A stretch of 64,000 nucleotides of DNA from assembly GCA_035772405.1 (NCBI GenBank), contig JAYKKM010000348.1:4687501-4751500 (forward strand). Reading direction: 5' to 3'. Position numbers and translations under genes: made by a program. Below the pieces are notes generated by a model. That model saw nothing but the letters and a program-made list of their open reading frames with translations, was not told the origin of the DNA and did no database searches. Every line of letters starts with the position of its first letter. Position 1 is the stretch's first letter. This document shows, piece by piece, positions 13,217-23,038 of this stretch. This DNA comes from Chrysogorgia sp. JL179-B06. Lineage: Eukaryota > Cnidaria > Anthozoa > Scleralcyonacea > Chrysogorgiidae.

Positions 13217-13609
13217 GGGCCTGTTTATATGATCCCGGTAACAAGCCGAGACACTGGGAGGTCCCGGTGTTATAATTTACTGTTATTTTCGCAGTTGCGT
13301 TTATATGGAGACCGGGACATCCCGCTTGACCGGGATCCCGGTTGAAGCGACCGAGATCCCGGTACACCGGGATGAAGTGAATTGTAATTTAAAACGTCGT
13401 CTGACCAGGTAAAATATCCAAAAAGTGGCAAAATGAAAAAAACATTCGTTGGGATGTTTTTTATGCGAATAAAATTAGTTTTTCTTTCATTGAGAAGTTA
13501 TTATCAACATTTTCACGCATCCCGGTCACCCGTCATCATATAAACCCAAGATGAAAACGTTTCGGGTAACCGGGACATCCCGGTATACCGGGATCATATA
13601 AACAGGCCC
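13217..13609. mobile_element. 393-bp Harbinger-type MITE inside a tRNA-SINE
   Basis: Inverted ends GGGCCTGTTTATATGATCCC and GGGATCATATAAACAGGCCC flank a body rich in CCGGGATCCCGG-like words. The 3-bp direct repeat TGA is present at 13214-13216 and 13610-13612. A 3-bp target duplication suits PIF/Harbinger, but the superfamily is inferred. The related SINE at 12774-12843 lacks the insert and reads CCATCTGAGTCTCGG straight through. Confidence 0.85.
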
Positions 13610-13612
13610 TGA

Positions 13613-13680
13613 GTCTCGGTAGCTCACTGGTTAGAGCGTCTCACCAGCAATCAGAAGGTTACAAGTTCCGCGGATCAATA
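13613..13680 (+). repeat. tRNA-derived SINE copy split by the MITE
   Basis: TAGCTCACTGGTTAGAGCG (A-box) and GGTTACAAGTTCC (degenerate B-box) continue the SINE whose 5' part lies at about 13180-13216. Confidence 0.7.
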
Positions 13681-14339
13681 TTAAATTTATTTTTTACCAG
13701 GGGCAGGGGTATTCAGGGAAATACCACACATTCGGGATATTATTTTATTTTATTTAACTTCGCCTTGGTTATGTGGTTTATGTGGTGAAATTTACATTTA
13801 AAAAGATCCTATATTCATTACAAGGCTTGTAAAACAGCAATCGCCAATTACTGCGGTTCCATTACAACAATAATACAACAAAAATAGTACAACAACGTTA
13901 ATAAATACGAAAAAGCAGTCCAATATATATATGAGATTTCCACTCTCCACCTCCCAACGATCCACCCCTCCCGATCGCTCCCCTCAGTCACATGAGCCCC
14001 CAGCCGGAACTGATTTAGTCGACGAGAGCTGATAAGGCAAAGGAAAGCAACCGAAGAGAGTAGATCACAAGTTAAAGAGTGGAAATACAGCTCTCGAAGG
14101 AATCTAAAAACAAGAACTACGGACAGAGTTACATTAAATACAAATTGATAGAACAGCAGAGTAGTAATATTCTTTAATTTCGGCTTTGAAGGTTGTGGAG
14201 GTTTCCGCTTTCGCAGTAAAATTTCGCATGTTATATGTAAAGTTTCATGTTATTAAAAGGAAATAACACTTGATTTGTTTATTTATGTTGTAGCTTGATA
14301 TGCTATATATACGAATGCGCATGTTCCTCAAGTGTCGTA
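13681..14339. other. Unassigned stretch
   Basis: No gene, RNA or clear repeat recognised. A pyrimidine-rich patch at 13930-14000 is the only obvious composition change. Confidence 0.4.
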
Positions 14340-15114
14340 CCGGTGTAACAGCGGATAGTGTCCCCCCAAAAGAAATACTGGGATAAGCTTCAGTTCTCGT
14401 GTTCTTTGGTCGAAATATAGAAATTTGGACTAATGACAAACCGCCAAATTTAGAAACTGATATTGTTAATTGCATTGTTAAACAAAATATCGCAAAAACC
14501 CTCAACGCAAAACTGTTTTCTGTTCAACGGCAGAGTGGCGTAGTGGACTGCGGACTCGCGTTTGCTTATGAGTTAACGTCTGGGAATGAGCACAGCATGC
14601 AAAGCATGCAAAGCAAACAGTTTGAATAAGAACAAATGCGTTTATGCGAGACCATTTGATCAGATGCCTCGAGAATGGCCAATTCGAGTCTTTCCCAAGT
14701 CAGAGTAGCAAGAAGCGGAGGAGAGATGAACCAAACATTTTTGAAATCGAGCTGTTCTGCCATTGTCTCATGCCCGAAATGTGCGATGACATGATTTTGT
14801 GCGATTTGTGCGACCACTGGTTTCACTTCAATTGTGTAAATGTGGAGAGTTTGGAGTCCGATGAAGCGTGGTTGTGCGCCGAATGCACTCCGCCAGCATT
14901 CTGAACAATTTGTCTTTTTAAACTATATTTTGAACCATCATTTTTAGTTCTTCTCTTTTTGGTTTTATTAATTAGGAAAATTTGTCTAATAAAAGTGTTC
15001 GCTTAATGCACAAAGCTTTAGTTTTTGAGTTTCACTTCAGGGGGGACACTATCCGCGGAAATCTAATTAAAGGGGACACTATCCGCGGGGGGACACTATC
15101 CGCTGTGACACCGG
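14340..15114. mobile_element. 775-bp TIR element carrying a Ulp1/PHD gene relic
   Basis: Left end CCGGTGTAACAGCGGATAGT and right end ACTATCCGCTGTGACACCGG are inverted, extending to 28 bp with one mismatch. Two more GGGGACACTATCCGC copies lie just inside the right end, so the terminus is multiplied. I see no convincing target-site duplication, and the superfamily is unknown. The interior holds the protease/PHD pseudogene. Confidence 0.75.
14399..14904 (+). pseudogene. Broken Ulp1-like protease C-terminus plus PHD finger
   Basis: A first frame (14399-14629) ends in a C48/Ulp1-like core, VQRQSGVVDCGL, with the catalytic-type Cys in DCG. A second frame (14644-14904) continues with LIRCLENGQFESFP and then a complete C4HC3 PHD finger: CHC, CDLC, WFHFNC and WLCAEC. 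The frame changes and a stop separates the two, near a local GCGTTTATGCGA duplication, so the unit is broken. Paired Ulp1-like and PHD segments of this kind are, as I recall, common in transposon-associated genes of cnidarians. The catalytic His and Asp region is missing. Confidence 0.75.
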
Positions 15115-15129
15115 CAATCATAATATTTA

Positions 15130-15400
15130 TAATACGGGCCTCTCTCGCCTCTGCAAAGGCTTCGAATGCGGTGGAGGGGTAATGGGTAATTGCGATAAGG
15201 AATGCGGTGGAGGGGTAATGGGATAAGGTCCTTATCGCAAGCATGCATTACCCCTCTAACGCATTGGAAGCCTCTGAGGAACACGCGCATTGACCATGAC
15301 AGGCCTGGAAATAAGCGCCGGTCATCGGACCGGAAGACCGGCGAGATCATTTTCTTGCCGGTCAAGCTGTCCGGTTGAAATTTGGTTGCCATTAGTACAT
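15130..15400. repeat. Short repeats: GCGGTGGAGGGGTAATGGG and CCGGTC-rich block
   Basis: AATGCGGTGGAGGGGTAATG occurs twice (about 15167 and 15201), with an inverted relative near 15243. The block at 15300-15380 is rich in GCCGGTC and ACCGG words, as is 49270-49370, so both may belong to one family. Confidence 0.45.
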
Positions 15401-15467
15401 TTCACATTATTATGATTCTTGACAACTGTACCGCCCATCTTCTCATCGCCGGTTTATATAGCTTTGT

Positions 15468-15806
15468 TTGTTATCGTTACGTAGTCTTGTTGGATTCCCT
15501 GTGAGAACACATTCCAAAACGGTGACTCATGGAGACAGAACATTATCAGTTGCCGTACCAAAACTGTGGAATTCATTACCACAGGAAATTAGAAGCATTG
15601 ATATTTTAAGTAATTTGAAGTCAGCACTTAAGACTTTTCTTTTTTTAAATTAATAGTTTTTTTGTTCATAGTGGTAATATGTAGTAGGCTTTATCTTATA
15701 ATGAAACTGTAATTAGTTTTATAAGTAACATTAAGAATATATTGTTGTAAGAGCATTGAGACTATTGTATAATGCTCCTAATACGTCTTTATTATTATTA
15801 TTATAA
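15468..15806 (+). mobile_element. 3' end of a non-LTR retrotransposon
   Basis: The frame 15468-15653 ends with GDRTLSVAVPKLWNSLPQEI and LKSALKTFLF, the typical C-terminus of LINE reverse-transcriptase proteins. It is followed by a short 3' UTR and an ATT microsatellite tail at 15790-15806, which suits CR1/L2-like elements. Only the end is present. Confidence 0.8.
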
Positions 15807-15929
15807 ATGAAGAGGTTTTTCTAAAATAATTTTGGCTGCTATTTTGTAACAACTGCAAGTTAGACATGAATACAGTATTGTTTTTGTCTCGCCATACTAT
15901 ATATCAGAACAAAACTATTATAAAAAAGA

Positions 15930-16330
15930 ATGTGCGTGTTATCTGATAGTAAATGCTTAATTATACATGTACGTAGAAAACCTAGGATGCAGCATATTTT
16001 GTGCGGAGCAAGCTATCTGATATGCCTGCACAAGGAAACATTTTGCAAAGTATTGTTGAACATTCTAATGTATCCCTCTATGCAGATGATGTCTTGTATT
16101 ACTACTGCTTTGAATTTGAAAGAAATAGAAAATAATCTTAATGAGAATTTATTAAGTATATAGCTACAGTAATTGGTGCTTAAGCTCACTCTCAATCTAG
16201 ACATAAAGTCTGCTTATATATTTTGAACATAAACTTCTAATGCCTCAAATATACATGTATCTGTCTCATTATTTCACAATGAGATCAAGGGTGAAGGAAA
16301 TTTTAAATACTTATGAATAATACTTGGACT
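15930..16330 (+). mobile_element. Frameshifted reverse-transcriptase fragment with YADD box
   Basis: VSLYADDVLYY is encoded near 16070-16105, preceded in another frame by a degenerate GASYLICLH segment and followed near 16297 by a KYLG-like motif. It is too broken to be active. Confidence 0.55.
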
Positions 16331-16339
16331 GATCATTTG

Positions 16340-16600
16340 ACCACATGTCGTCTAAGATAAATTAGACGTTATTCCTATGACTGTTATACGACTGGAACCA
16401 TTGAATAGGATAAACCAAACAATCGATGACAACTTAGAAAGTAAAATCCTGTGATCTACTGTATCAACGGTCTTAGATAGGTCTAAAAACATAACTCACA
16501 AAACTCTCCTTGCTCCATATTACTGTACTTAAACATTTGTCAGTACAGTAATACTTGAAAGGGTACTAATTGTTGAATGTTTTGGTTGAAAACCGAACTG
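16340..16600 (-). mobile_element. Reverse-transcriptase fragment on the opposite strand
   Basis: Minus-strand frames read QFGFQPKHSTISTLSSI, then FLDLSKTVDTVDHRILLSKL, then a WFQSY-like block, the usual order of LINE RT motifs. Frameshifts and stops interrupt it. Confidence 0.6.
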
Positions 16601-17288
16601 TTTATTACTAGTAAGTAAATGGTTGGCATGAAGATATTTGTAGAGCTAGGATCTGACTATGGTAAGAGTTGGAAGAATGGATATTGGTTGATAGTTTGAG
16701 GCTTTAGTGTGGTCCCTTTAGATAGGGTGTTGACTAAGTTTTGAGCATTTCTGGTGCTGATAGATAAAGTTAAACAGCCTTTTAAATCTGATAAAGCAAC
16801 TCAGCTTGTTTTTTAAATGGTACTTTGAGTTCTATTTTTTGGCTCTATTCAATTCATATTTAATGCTAGCTGTTTACAGTAATTATATATCTTGCTATTT
16901 ATTGTCAGTTACATTTGGATTTATTTATATTTTTCTACAATCCTTAAAAAATCGAGCTTGTACAAGTAACCTTGACTACACAATTGTCATTCAAGAAGGC
17001 ATGCAATCACTGACCATCATGCAATGCTTGCTAAAAAGGTCTGGATGTCTACTGGTAAATGTTCTTTATACATTATCATGACAAAAAAGCAAAATGTGTA
17101 TTTTATGGTATATATTGCATTGTTTTCGTAACAGCATATGTTATGAATTATGACTGCTCTATATAGCAGGGAAACCTAATTTACCATCTATTATGCATAA
17201 CTATAATAATTATTACTGTAAATCATGTGTTAGTTGAACCTGTTTCCAAGAATGCACATGAGCTGAATATATATCCTGCCTTGTTCTC

Positions 17289-20200
17289 TTATGTCTTTGA
17301 GGTCCCTGCTCCACCTTCTGCAGCTTTTTTCTCTGCTGCTTTCTGTTGTTTCAATCTCATCACATCGGCATCTCTAGAACACACAATTAGATGTTGCAGT
17401 GATAAATCTTGTAGCCTAATGCGTTCAACCTTCAAGGTGTTGATGGTGAAAATGTTCTGGCAAAGCTGGAAACCACATGGCAAAATTTTAAACATATTTT
17501 GTAAAATTTTACAGGCAATCAAATAACAATGCATTACATTCCTAGGGTTATTCAAATATTCAAATAGAAGTAACACAGAGATCAATTGTTAAAGGGATAT
17601 GGCAATATAAATTAACTTTGTCTCATTTGAAAGAACTCGTAAAATGGTATAAGAAGACCTTTTACAATTTTTCTGTATCTTTCTTGGTTTTTGAAATATT
17701 TCAGATAATTATGACAAAAGACAGTCTACAATCCGCCATCTTGTTATAATAGTTGACCTAATTATCTAGGAAATTGGTGACGTCACAAGCAGGGTAAACC
17801 TGATGAAACTACGCCATAGGTGACCGAATTTCCACGGAAGGCTTTTTAAAATGTTGTGGGCCAATTGAAAATGGAAATAGTGCAACATAATCGAGTTTCT
17901 GGCTCATAATGTTGTAAGGTTGGCAAGATAAAAATGTCACTTTACCCTACTTATGACGTCACATGCATATGATTTCACTTTACCCTACTTATGACGTCAC
18001 ATCAAATTATTTCGAAAACCAAAAAAGATAAGGGAAAATTGTAAAAGGTCTTGTTATACCATTTTACGAGTTCTTTCAAATGAGATAAAGTTAATTTATA
18101 TTGCCATATCCCTTTAAGTATTTATTTTGTGATCAAAAATAAAAAAAATAAAAAAATAAAAATAAAAAACCCCAATGGGGAAATTTTATCATGATCTTCA
18201 GCCTTTCCTAGTTTATAAATACATGTACCTTCAGTACAAATTCATCTAACTGCCACTAGAAATACGTTCCACAACAACCCCTCTCCGGCCTTTTCTACCA
18301 ACCCCCCAACCCCTACACTCCTACAGTTTGTTTTACTCACACATGGTCCCCAGTGCCCAGACCACGTCTGTCGATAACAAATCCAAAAAAGCCGGTTCAT
18401 CGTACGTATATTTTGAATGTTATCTCTATCAATATTTGACCATTTTCAATTGTGAAAACAGACTTGGAATTAGCGAGTCTAAATACATAACACACATACA
18501 TATTATGTTACGCAAACATGTATATACCCTTCATAAAAACCTCTTTTATATGCAGTTTGTCTAATCATCACTCACCAATGGCCTGCACAATGGCCACAAT
18601 ATATATATTATACAGTATATACAGTATAATTTATACAGTATATAGAAAATCATTAGAAAATCAAGATCAACAACCTTTCCTCGATGTATTAATCCACAAA
18701 GAGGATGCCGGCTTTTCAACCAGTGTTTACCGGAAACCTACTTTTACGGCTTGATCTCAGCAACCCGTGTAACTGTTTGTAGTGCGTGCCGTTATATTGA
18801 AAATAAGTGGAGGTCAAACAAAGCGTAAGTCAATCAGCACCTGTAAATGCTTCATCACGATTCCTCGATGGGTTGCCCTAAAAAATCGTTTTAAATGCCT
18901 AACTTTGGATAATGCTAAATTCTACATAAAGTTAGAGCCATTACCTTCAAGTATTACATCACAATTATGTGTTGCTCGATGTTTAAAACCAATATTTTAA
19001 GCAACCCTTTGAGGAATCGTGATAAAGCATTTGCAAGTTGAGCTGATTGAATCCGCCAGTGGAAATTGCAATGTTGTTCAGCTTGAATATTGCAATGTTA
19101 TGCGCAAGAGAACATCCGGTTTGACTATAAGGAGATGAAACTATTTTCCTATTACTGGGTGCTTATTCAAAGGATTAGGTCCTTATTTGAAGAAATATGG
19201 TATACACTTGCTAATTTGCAAACATACCTATCTTGTCTCTTGACAAGATTTGCTCCTTTACTTCCTGTTTGCTCTTCAGATTTCTTGCCTTTTGTAGTTT
19301 GCTGTTGTTTCTTAATGTTCTTAGCTCTTGCCAGCTCACGTTGATTCCCACCTGCAGGTATGAAAGGTTATTAATTGGCATTAATTTTTATTATAATGTT
19401 TTAACTTTTTGTTTTCCATACTGGTATCATGTGAATACTGAATATTCTCAAGAAAGTCCTTTGTTTCCTAATAGTTGATTTGTTTTTAAACGCTTTGACG
19501 CCGTGCATAGTCTTAGAAAGCCTGAGCACTACAGATCAACCGCTGACCATATTTTGACAAATAAGTTCCGGTTCCGGCCGAACATTTTTCATGAGTTCCG
19601 AACTTTGAAAAATCGGAGTTCCGGAACTAATCTGCTCACTGACAGATATTAAAAATAGAAAATATATTTTGTAGTAAGTAGTCTAACGTTTCGAGCGAAG
19701 GCCCGTCGTCAGAGCGTGAAACATTTCACTCTCTGACGAAGGGCCTTCGCTTTCACCCTCTGATGAAGGGCATTCACTTGAAACATTAGACTACTTACAC
19801 GCTATTTAGGCAGTACACCAACCAATTTTTAGATATTTAATTTGTATTTCTACACTGTCAACGCAGTAGGGATGAGCCGATAGAGAAAAATCCAGTTTAC
19901 CAATACGATAAATTCTGATACGATATACAAGCTTATCAGCCGATATATTGGTGGTTACCGATATTGATCAGCAGGAATTCTTAACACTTGAATTTGGGGC
20001 AAAACGTTAGCAAAAACGTAAGTGTTACTAGTACACTGTATAGATCAATAACAGTGTAACAGAAAAATGTCTTTATGATAGATTGGATTTAGTATAGTAA
20101 TAAATTTATTTTGAAAAGTATTAATAAATAGCTAATGTTTCACCTAATATGTCATGTTAAACCAGATGTACCATTTCAAATTAATAAAATTTGACAGTTT

Positions 20201-22732
20201 ATTGTGGAACAGAATCTATGTTAAAAAAAGTTTGCATTTTTCTTGACAACTAAAAGGAAAGGTCACAAGTAGAAAAGGCAGTATACTATTTATCGGCACT
20301 GCCGATATATGTCTTTGATATCGGCTGATAACAGATAAGCCTGAAAGTTGCTGATTATCAGCTCTCTACTGATTAAATTACAATTATCGGCTCATCCCTA
20401 CTATGCAGCACAACACGTTTTATTACTCATGTGTTTTCATAATTTAGCAGTACACTTTTGATTTGTATTTTAACACTGCCAATGTAGCACGTTAATTTTA
20501 TATCACTATTTACATTATATCACAGAGATGAAATTTTCACCAGTACTTTTTGTGTAGAAGCATAAAGTTAGGTATCAAAAACCTAAGACTATAAAGTACT
20601 GGAAATCATCAAAATATGTATTCCAAAAATTTTTTAAAATTTTTATTTTATTTCAAGAAAGAAATCTGCAATTTCACAGTCGCCATTAAAATTGACAAAA
20701 CTAGATTAAGACCAGGTCTAGGATTTCATAGTTTTTACCAGCTACCTATTAATTTCCTTTGTTTAATATCTACTGTATATCTGCCAGTTGTGTTGCAAAG
20801 ATAAAAAATTAACCCCAACATCTCCAAGCAAAGCAAATGACAAAGAAAAATGATAGTGTAGTTGTTATAATGTCTGTTGAATAATAAATAATTCAACGTT
20901 AATGAAGTGTTTTTGTTTACTACAAATTTTGTTTGGTAGCCAGTTACAAATATCTTTGTTTGCATTAGTGTAGTGGTCAGAAAAATAGTCCTTAGGTTTG
21001 AGACCACATGCATCACAAGCACAGAGATTCACAACTTTTGGTTGCTTCCTTGGGTAGCAGACACAGAATATCATTGCATTGAATTATAAGGTTTAGGAGT
21101 TGGGTTCGTATTTCTTTATTTCAGGGTTAGGACTAGAGTTTTTATTTGGGTTATGCACATATCATCGGCTTCCCCCTGGGGTCGACCCCCTGGCTGACCA
21201 GGGGGATTGTAAAAAAAGTGGAACAAATTTGACGATTTTCCCGTGGGGTGGGGCAGACCTTACAAGTAAAGTCCCCTGGGTTAGATCTTTTCTTGCAGAC
21301 AATCCCCCTGGTCAAAGGAACCAAAAGATGTTCTAAAAATCATCTGAAAGAAAGATGTGGTTTTGTCACATGCCGATTATGTCACCAATGAAACAATTTC
21401 TGTTTTGACGTCTCGAGCACTGCCTATATACGCAGCACTAGTCTGTTTGAACTTATTTTCGTTGTTTTTCCTAAATTGTATTCCTATGAAGAATATTAAA
21501 CTATTTGCAAGAGTTAATAGTAAATAACTTTAATATAAACTTTAATCCAGTCGATTGTGACAACTCGTTGACAAAACATCTTCTGTGATGGCGTCAAATC
21601 ATTTAAGTTTTCTCAGCCTGCTTGTTTATGTTTCAACTTCTCAACGGTTTAAATCACAGATTTTGAGCTTGATTTACCTCACAGAATGTTAGAAATAGAC
21701 CAAACTTTATCTTAAACAGAATTTTAACAGATGAAAATGGTAGTAAGTGACCATGAACTGTTGAAATTTGAAACCTAAGTACATCTAATTTGAGGTCTTT
21801 GAGCTAGTCAGAGAATGTTCTGTTTTTATTTATGTAAGTTCGCGCAATCAGTAATTTCCTGTGTGTGGTTGCATTTCATCATAAGTTTACAATCTCGGGA
21901 AATCCCCCTCCCCGTTACGTTAAACTTCTAAACAAAGTTGACAATTTCCCCCTACTCAAGGGTAAAAACTCAATAAAATCCCAGCGTATTCCTCAAAATT
22001 TCCCCTGCTCAGCCCAGGGGTCGACCCCAGGGGCAAGCTGATGACATGTGCATTATGGTTACAATTTTTGTTCTTGTAAAGTTTAACCTCGATATCATCC
22101 GATGTCTATGACGTAGTCTGTGTCTGTTGTCAGTCTCCCGTACACGAGGAATTAACCCAACTTTTGGTTGTTCTAATTCTTCTATTGTTCCAAATTCTAA
22201 TTCTTCCTTTCCTTCTTCCTGACTTTTCTAGATTCAGGGTTTTGCGTTAGGATTAGGGATCGTTACCAATAAAAATGCCAGTCATAATATTTAGAATATG
22301 TGTGAGACTTGACTTGATAGAGCATATCAGTAGTTAGTGTTAAACAATTGTGAACCCATGAATCCAGCATACTGTAAACATAATGCACTACAGCATTTAA
22401 ATAACCTGAAATTTCACACCCCTGTTGATAGCTAACTTTTGACGATGGAAGAAAAACATTTCTTCATAATGAAACCATTAAGTATTTTCCTAAATTGTAT
22501 AAATACAAACCCCCAACGAATTCTTAACAATGCATGACGATGTAGTTTAAAGAATTTAACAACAAAGATAAAGCACTTCATTAATTTAAAATACAATTAG
22601 TAATTACAAATATTTATATCGGGCCTTTCAACATTCTGGAAGCCGATACGAAGTTATGAACTGCTTAAAATTACCTAAAGCTAGACACAATGTCATATCA
22701 AGAACTGTTGGCGAAAGATACTTACGAGTCAT
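17289..22732 (-). CDS. SERF2: SERF (small EDRK-rich factor) homologue, 71 residues, three exons
   Basis: E1 22726-22732 encodes only M, T and the first base of an Arg codon, then GTAAGT. E2 19228-19351 gives GNQRELARAKNIKKQ through LVKRQD. E3 17289-17373 gives DADVMRLKQQKAAEKKAAEG to the stop. Joined, the start is MTRGNQRELAR, almost identical to what I recall of vertebrate SERF2, and phases agree (1, then 2). SERF proteins are short, highly charged and disordered; family work links them to amyloid aggregation and nucleic-acid binding. The middle (QTTKGKKSEEQTGSKGANL) is longer than I recall in vertebrates. The gene is divergent from the ZIP gene, and its introns (1.9 and 3.4 kb) contain MITEs. 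Confidence 0.92.
17593..18113. mobile_element. 521-bp MITE with long TIRs and TTAA flanks
   Basis: Ends AGGGATATGGCAATATAAAT and ATTTATATTGCCATATCCCT begin inverted arms of about 110 bp. TTAA flanks lie at 17589-17592 and 18114-18117. Within it TTTACCCTACTTATGACGTC occurs twice near 17940-17998, each with a TGACGTCA CRE-like word. It lies in SERF intron 2. Confidence 0.85.
18641..18754 (+). mobile_element. Penelope-like reverse-transcriptase fragment
   Basis: The frame reads PFLDVLIHKEDAGFSTSVYR then KPTFTA and stops. PFLDV...SVYRKPTFT is, from memory, a conserved Penelope RT segment. It supports a Penelope-like origin for the family of tail repeats described elsewhere. Confidence 0.75.
19670..20480. 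repeat. Penelope-type palindromic tail repeat, split by a hAT-like element
   Basis: GTCTAACGTTTCGAGCGAAG (about 19681) faces CTCTGACGAAGGGCCTTCGC (about 19731), and the usual tail AGTACACCAACC to ACACTG follows. The tail is interrupted at 19867-20400 and resumes with CACAACACGTTTTATTACTC at 20407. Confidence 0.75.
19867..20400. mobile_element. 534-bp hAT-like MITE
   Basis: Ends TAGGGATGAGCCGATA and TATCGGCTCATCCCTA are inverted. The flanking octamers CAACGCAG (19859-19866) and CTATGCAG (20401-20408) agree at 6 of 8 bases, fitting an aged 8-bp hAT duplication. Insertion is into a Penelope-type tail in SERF intron 1. Confidence 0.8.
20481..21150. other. SERF intron 1 sequence, nothing recognised
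   Basis: AT-rich intronic DNA with no exon, RNA gene or repeat that I can identify. Confidence 0.45.
21151..22056. mobile_element. About 905-bp inverted-repeat element
   Basis: Left end TTATGCACATATCATCGGCT and right end AGCTGATGACATGTGCATTA are inverted and continue into CCCCTGGGGTCGACCCC on both sides. Several further CCAGGGG/CCCCTGG words lie inside. No transposase was seen and the class is unknown. It lies in SERF intron 1. Confidence 0.65.
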
Positions 22733-23038
22733 TTTTGTTTTGTGATTCAGGAAAAACCGCGACTAAAACACTTTAAAAGTCCAAAATAAACCCGTTTCGA
22801 AACAAAACAACAGCTTCGTTGTCCACTTTCTGGCTCGTATCTGGCGAACGTTCCCACGCGAGATTACCTCGCGAGTTTTATGAAAGACAAGCTATATGTC
22901 ATTTTTTCAATGATCTTTGATGTATTACATGACATATTGACATAACATATTAAAATATCTGTTTTTTCAACTGGCCTTTTGAATCTTTTTACCTGGGAAG
23001 GGCTGCCACTGTCCTTGTTGTTAAAACTTGTCAAAATC
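22733..23038. promoter_or_regulatory. Candidate bidirectional promoter for SERF and the ZIP gene
   Basis: The two ATG codons (22732 minus, 23039 plus) are 306 bp apart and point away from each other, so both start regions must be here or just outside. A CTCGCGAG palindrome at 22868-22875 resembles the CGCG-type element of TATA-less housekeeping promoters. No TATA box was seen. Confidence 0.6.

Noticed and set aside
12774..13680. Two apparent tRNA genes
   Set aside because: A- and B-boxes are present but a complete cloverleaf and acceptor stem are not, and the flanks are also repeated, which fits a SINE.
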